Assembly: GCA_018304445.1 (NCBI GenBank)
Contig: JAGVWD010000065.1
Span: 1 to 6,814 of the forward strand
From: Candidatus Iainarchaeum sp.
GTDB taxonomy: Archaea > Iainarchaeota > Iainarchaeia > Iainarchaeales > JAXPJC01
Length of the DNA stretch: 6,814 nt
Reading direction: 5' to 3'
The position numbers were made by a program, and so were the translations under genes. Positions 6,503 to 6,814 of this stretch are shown here, piece after piece. The notes beneath the pieces were generated by a model. It was not told where the DNA came from. It ran no database searches and was given only the letters and a program-made list of their open reading frames with translations. Numbering within the stretch: the stretch's first letter is position 1; every line of letters starts with the position of its first letter.

Positions 6503-6700
6503 ATGGCGAGAAGAATGCATGAAGGAGATATCGCGATGGTAATAATCGTAATCTTGCTAGCCGCATTGCTTTTATTCAGCTTTAGTTGGGGATTCGGCCA
6601 TATGGGGGGAATGATGTTTTTCGGCCCTGTTTTTATGATACTCATATTAGTGCTAATAGTTTGGTTAATAATATCTCTGGCTCAAGGGGGGAGAAAATGA
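6503..6700 (+). CDS. Small two-helix membrane protein with His/Met-rich loop
   Basis: The 65-residue product has two hydrophobic helices (about 11-29 and 40-59) joined by a short loop, GFGHMGGMMFFG (30-41), rich in Met plus one His. Arginines at 3-4 and RK at 64-65 place both ends inside, so the loop faces outward. Small proteins of this type, often annotated as hypothetical or SHOCT-related, are common in metal-stress operons, but no SHOCT domain is present here and I do not recognise a named family. Met/His clusters can bind copper or silver, so metal handling is a reasonable guess. The stop overlaps the next start in ATGA, so it is coupled to the DUF302 gene. A second in-frame ATG at 6536 has its own good ribosome binding site and would give a 54-residue form starting right at the first helix. 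The gene is convincing by its operon fit; function is uncertain. Confidence 0.75.
   Translation: MARRMHEGDIAMVIIVILLAALLLFSFSWGFGHMGGMMFFGPVFMILILVLIVWLIISLAQGGRK
6521..6527 (+). promoter_or_regulatory. Internal ribosome binding site for an alternative start
   Basis: GAAGGAG ends eight bases before the in-frame ATG at 6536 (residue 12 of the 65-residue form). It is a stronger match to the Shine-Dalgarno consensus than the site before 6503, so the shorter product may be the main or an additional form. Confidence 0.4.
6686..6693 (+). promoter_or_regulatory. Ribosome binding site of the DUF302 gene
   Basis: A G-rich run, GGGGGGAG, ends three bases before ATG 6697 inside the end of the preceding gene. 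With the ATGA overlap it supports coupled translation. Confidence 0.55.
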
Positions 6701-6814
6701 AAACTGAGGAATTCGCATACCTTGTTGAAACGGAAAGGAATTTTGATGATGCCGTTATTTCTGTAAGAAGGGCTGTGGAAAATAAAGGTTGGGCAATATT
6801 CCAAGTCTATGACT
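6697..6814 (+). CDS. DUF302 family protein, N-terminal part only
   Basis: The frame opens at ATG 6697, overlapping the stop of the preceding gene (ATGA), and is still open at the window edge after 39 codons. The visible sequence contains YLVETERNFDDAVISVRRAV (8-27) and then ENKGWAIFQVYD (28-39). This is the N-terminal pattern of DUF302: a strand ending in a Val-Glu-Thr, an acidic 'FD.AV' helix, then 'KG' and a second strand. DUF302 proteins are small cytoplasmic proteins of unknown biochemistry often found next to sulfur-transfer, redox or metal-resistance genes. Being third in an ArsR-controlled operon fits such a stress role. Arginine codons seen are AGG and AGA. Confidence is limited by the short stretch; the rest of the gene lies beyond the window. 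Confidence 0.7.
   Translation, partial: MKTEEFAYLVETERNFDDAVISVRRAVENKGWAIFQVYD

Overview
The window reads as chromosomal DNA from an archaeon. Three things point there: A/T-rich TATA boxes about 28-40 bases upstream of starts with no Shine-Dalgarno site (leaderless style), a tRNA-Gly with discriminator A and no encoded CCA, and families typical of archaea (COG1839 adenosine-specific kinase, an STT3/AglB-like membrane protein). Compact spacing and several unrecognised membrane proteins would suit a DPANN-type genome, but that is inference; no lineage marker is present.

Layout, left to right. On the minus strand, positions 1-678 hold almost all of a ComB-like phosphatase gene (3' end cut by the window edge), and 713-2194 a polytopic membrane protein whose C-terminus appears to be two tandem ferredoxin-fold (RRM-like) domains outside the cell. 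A 70-base gap with a centrally placed TATA-like site separates it from a divergent plus-strand gene (2265-4310) for a 681-residue GT-C/STT3-like membrane protein. Next, on the plus strand, come an adenosine-specific kinase (4346-4846) and a class I aspartate aminotransferase (4843-6012), joined by an ATGA overlap. A tRNA-Gly(CCC) follows at 6039-6110. Last is a small operon: an ArsR-family repressor (6180-6494) behind a BRE/TATA promoter covered by an inverted repeat, a 65-residue two-helix membrane protein with a His/Met loop (6503-6700), and the start of a DUF302 protein (6697 to the edge).

The central genes appear to belong to the core genome: cell-envelope (glycosylation-like) functions and nucleoside/amino-acid metabolism. 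The ArsR operon looks like a self-regulated stress cassette (metal or sulfur are the best guesses). Its arginine codons are mostly AGA, whereas the aminotransferase next door uses AGG and CGC, and it sits just beyond a tRNA 3' end, so recent acquisition is possible. No CRISPR array, insertion sequence, rRNA or gene-free stretch above 300 bases was seen; the longest gaps are about 70 bases.
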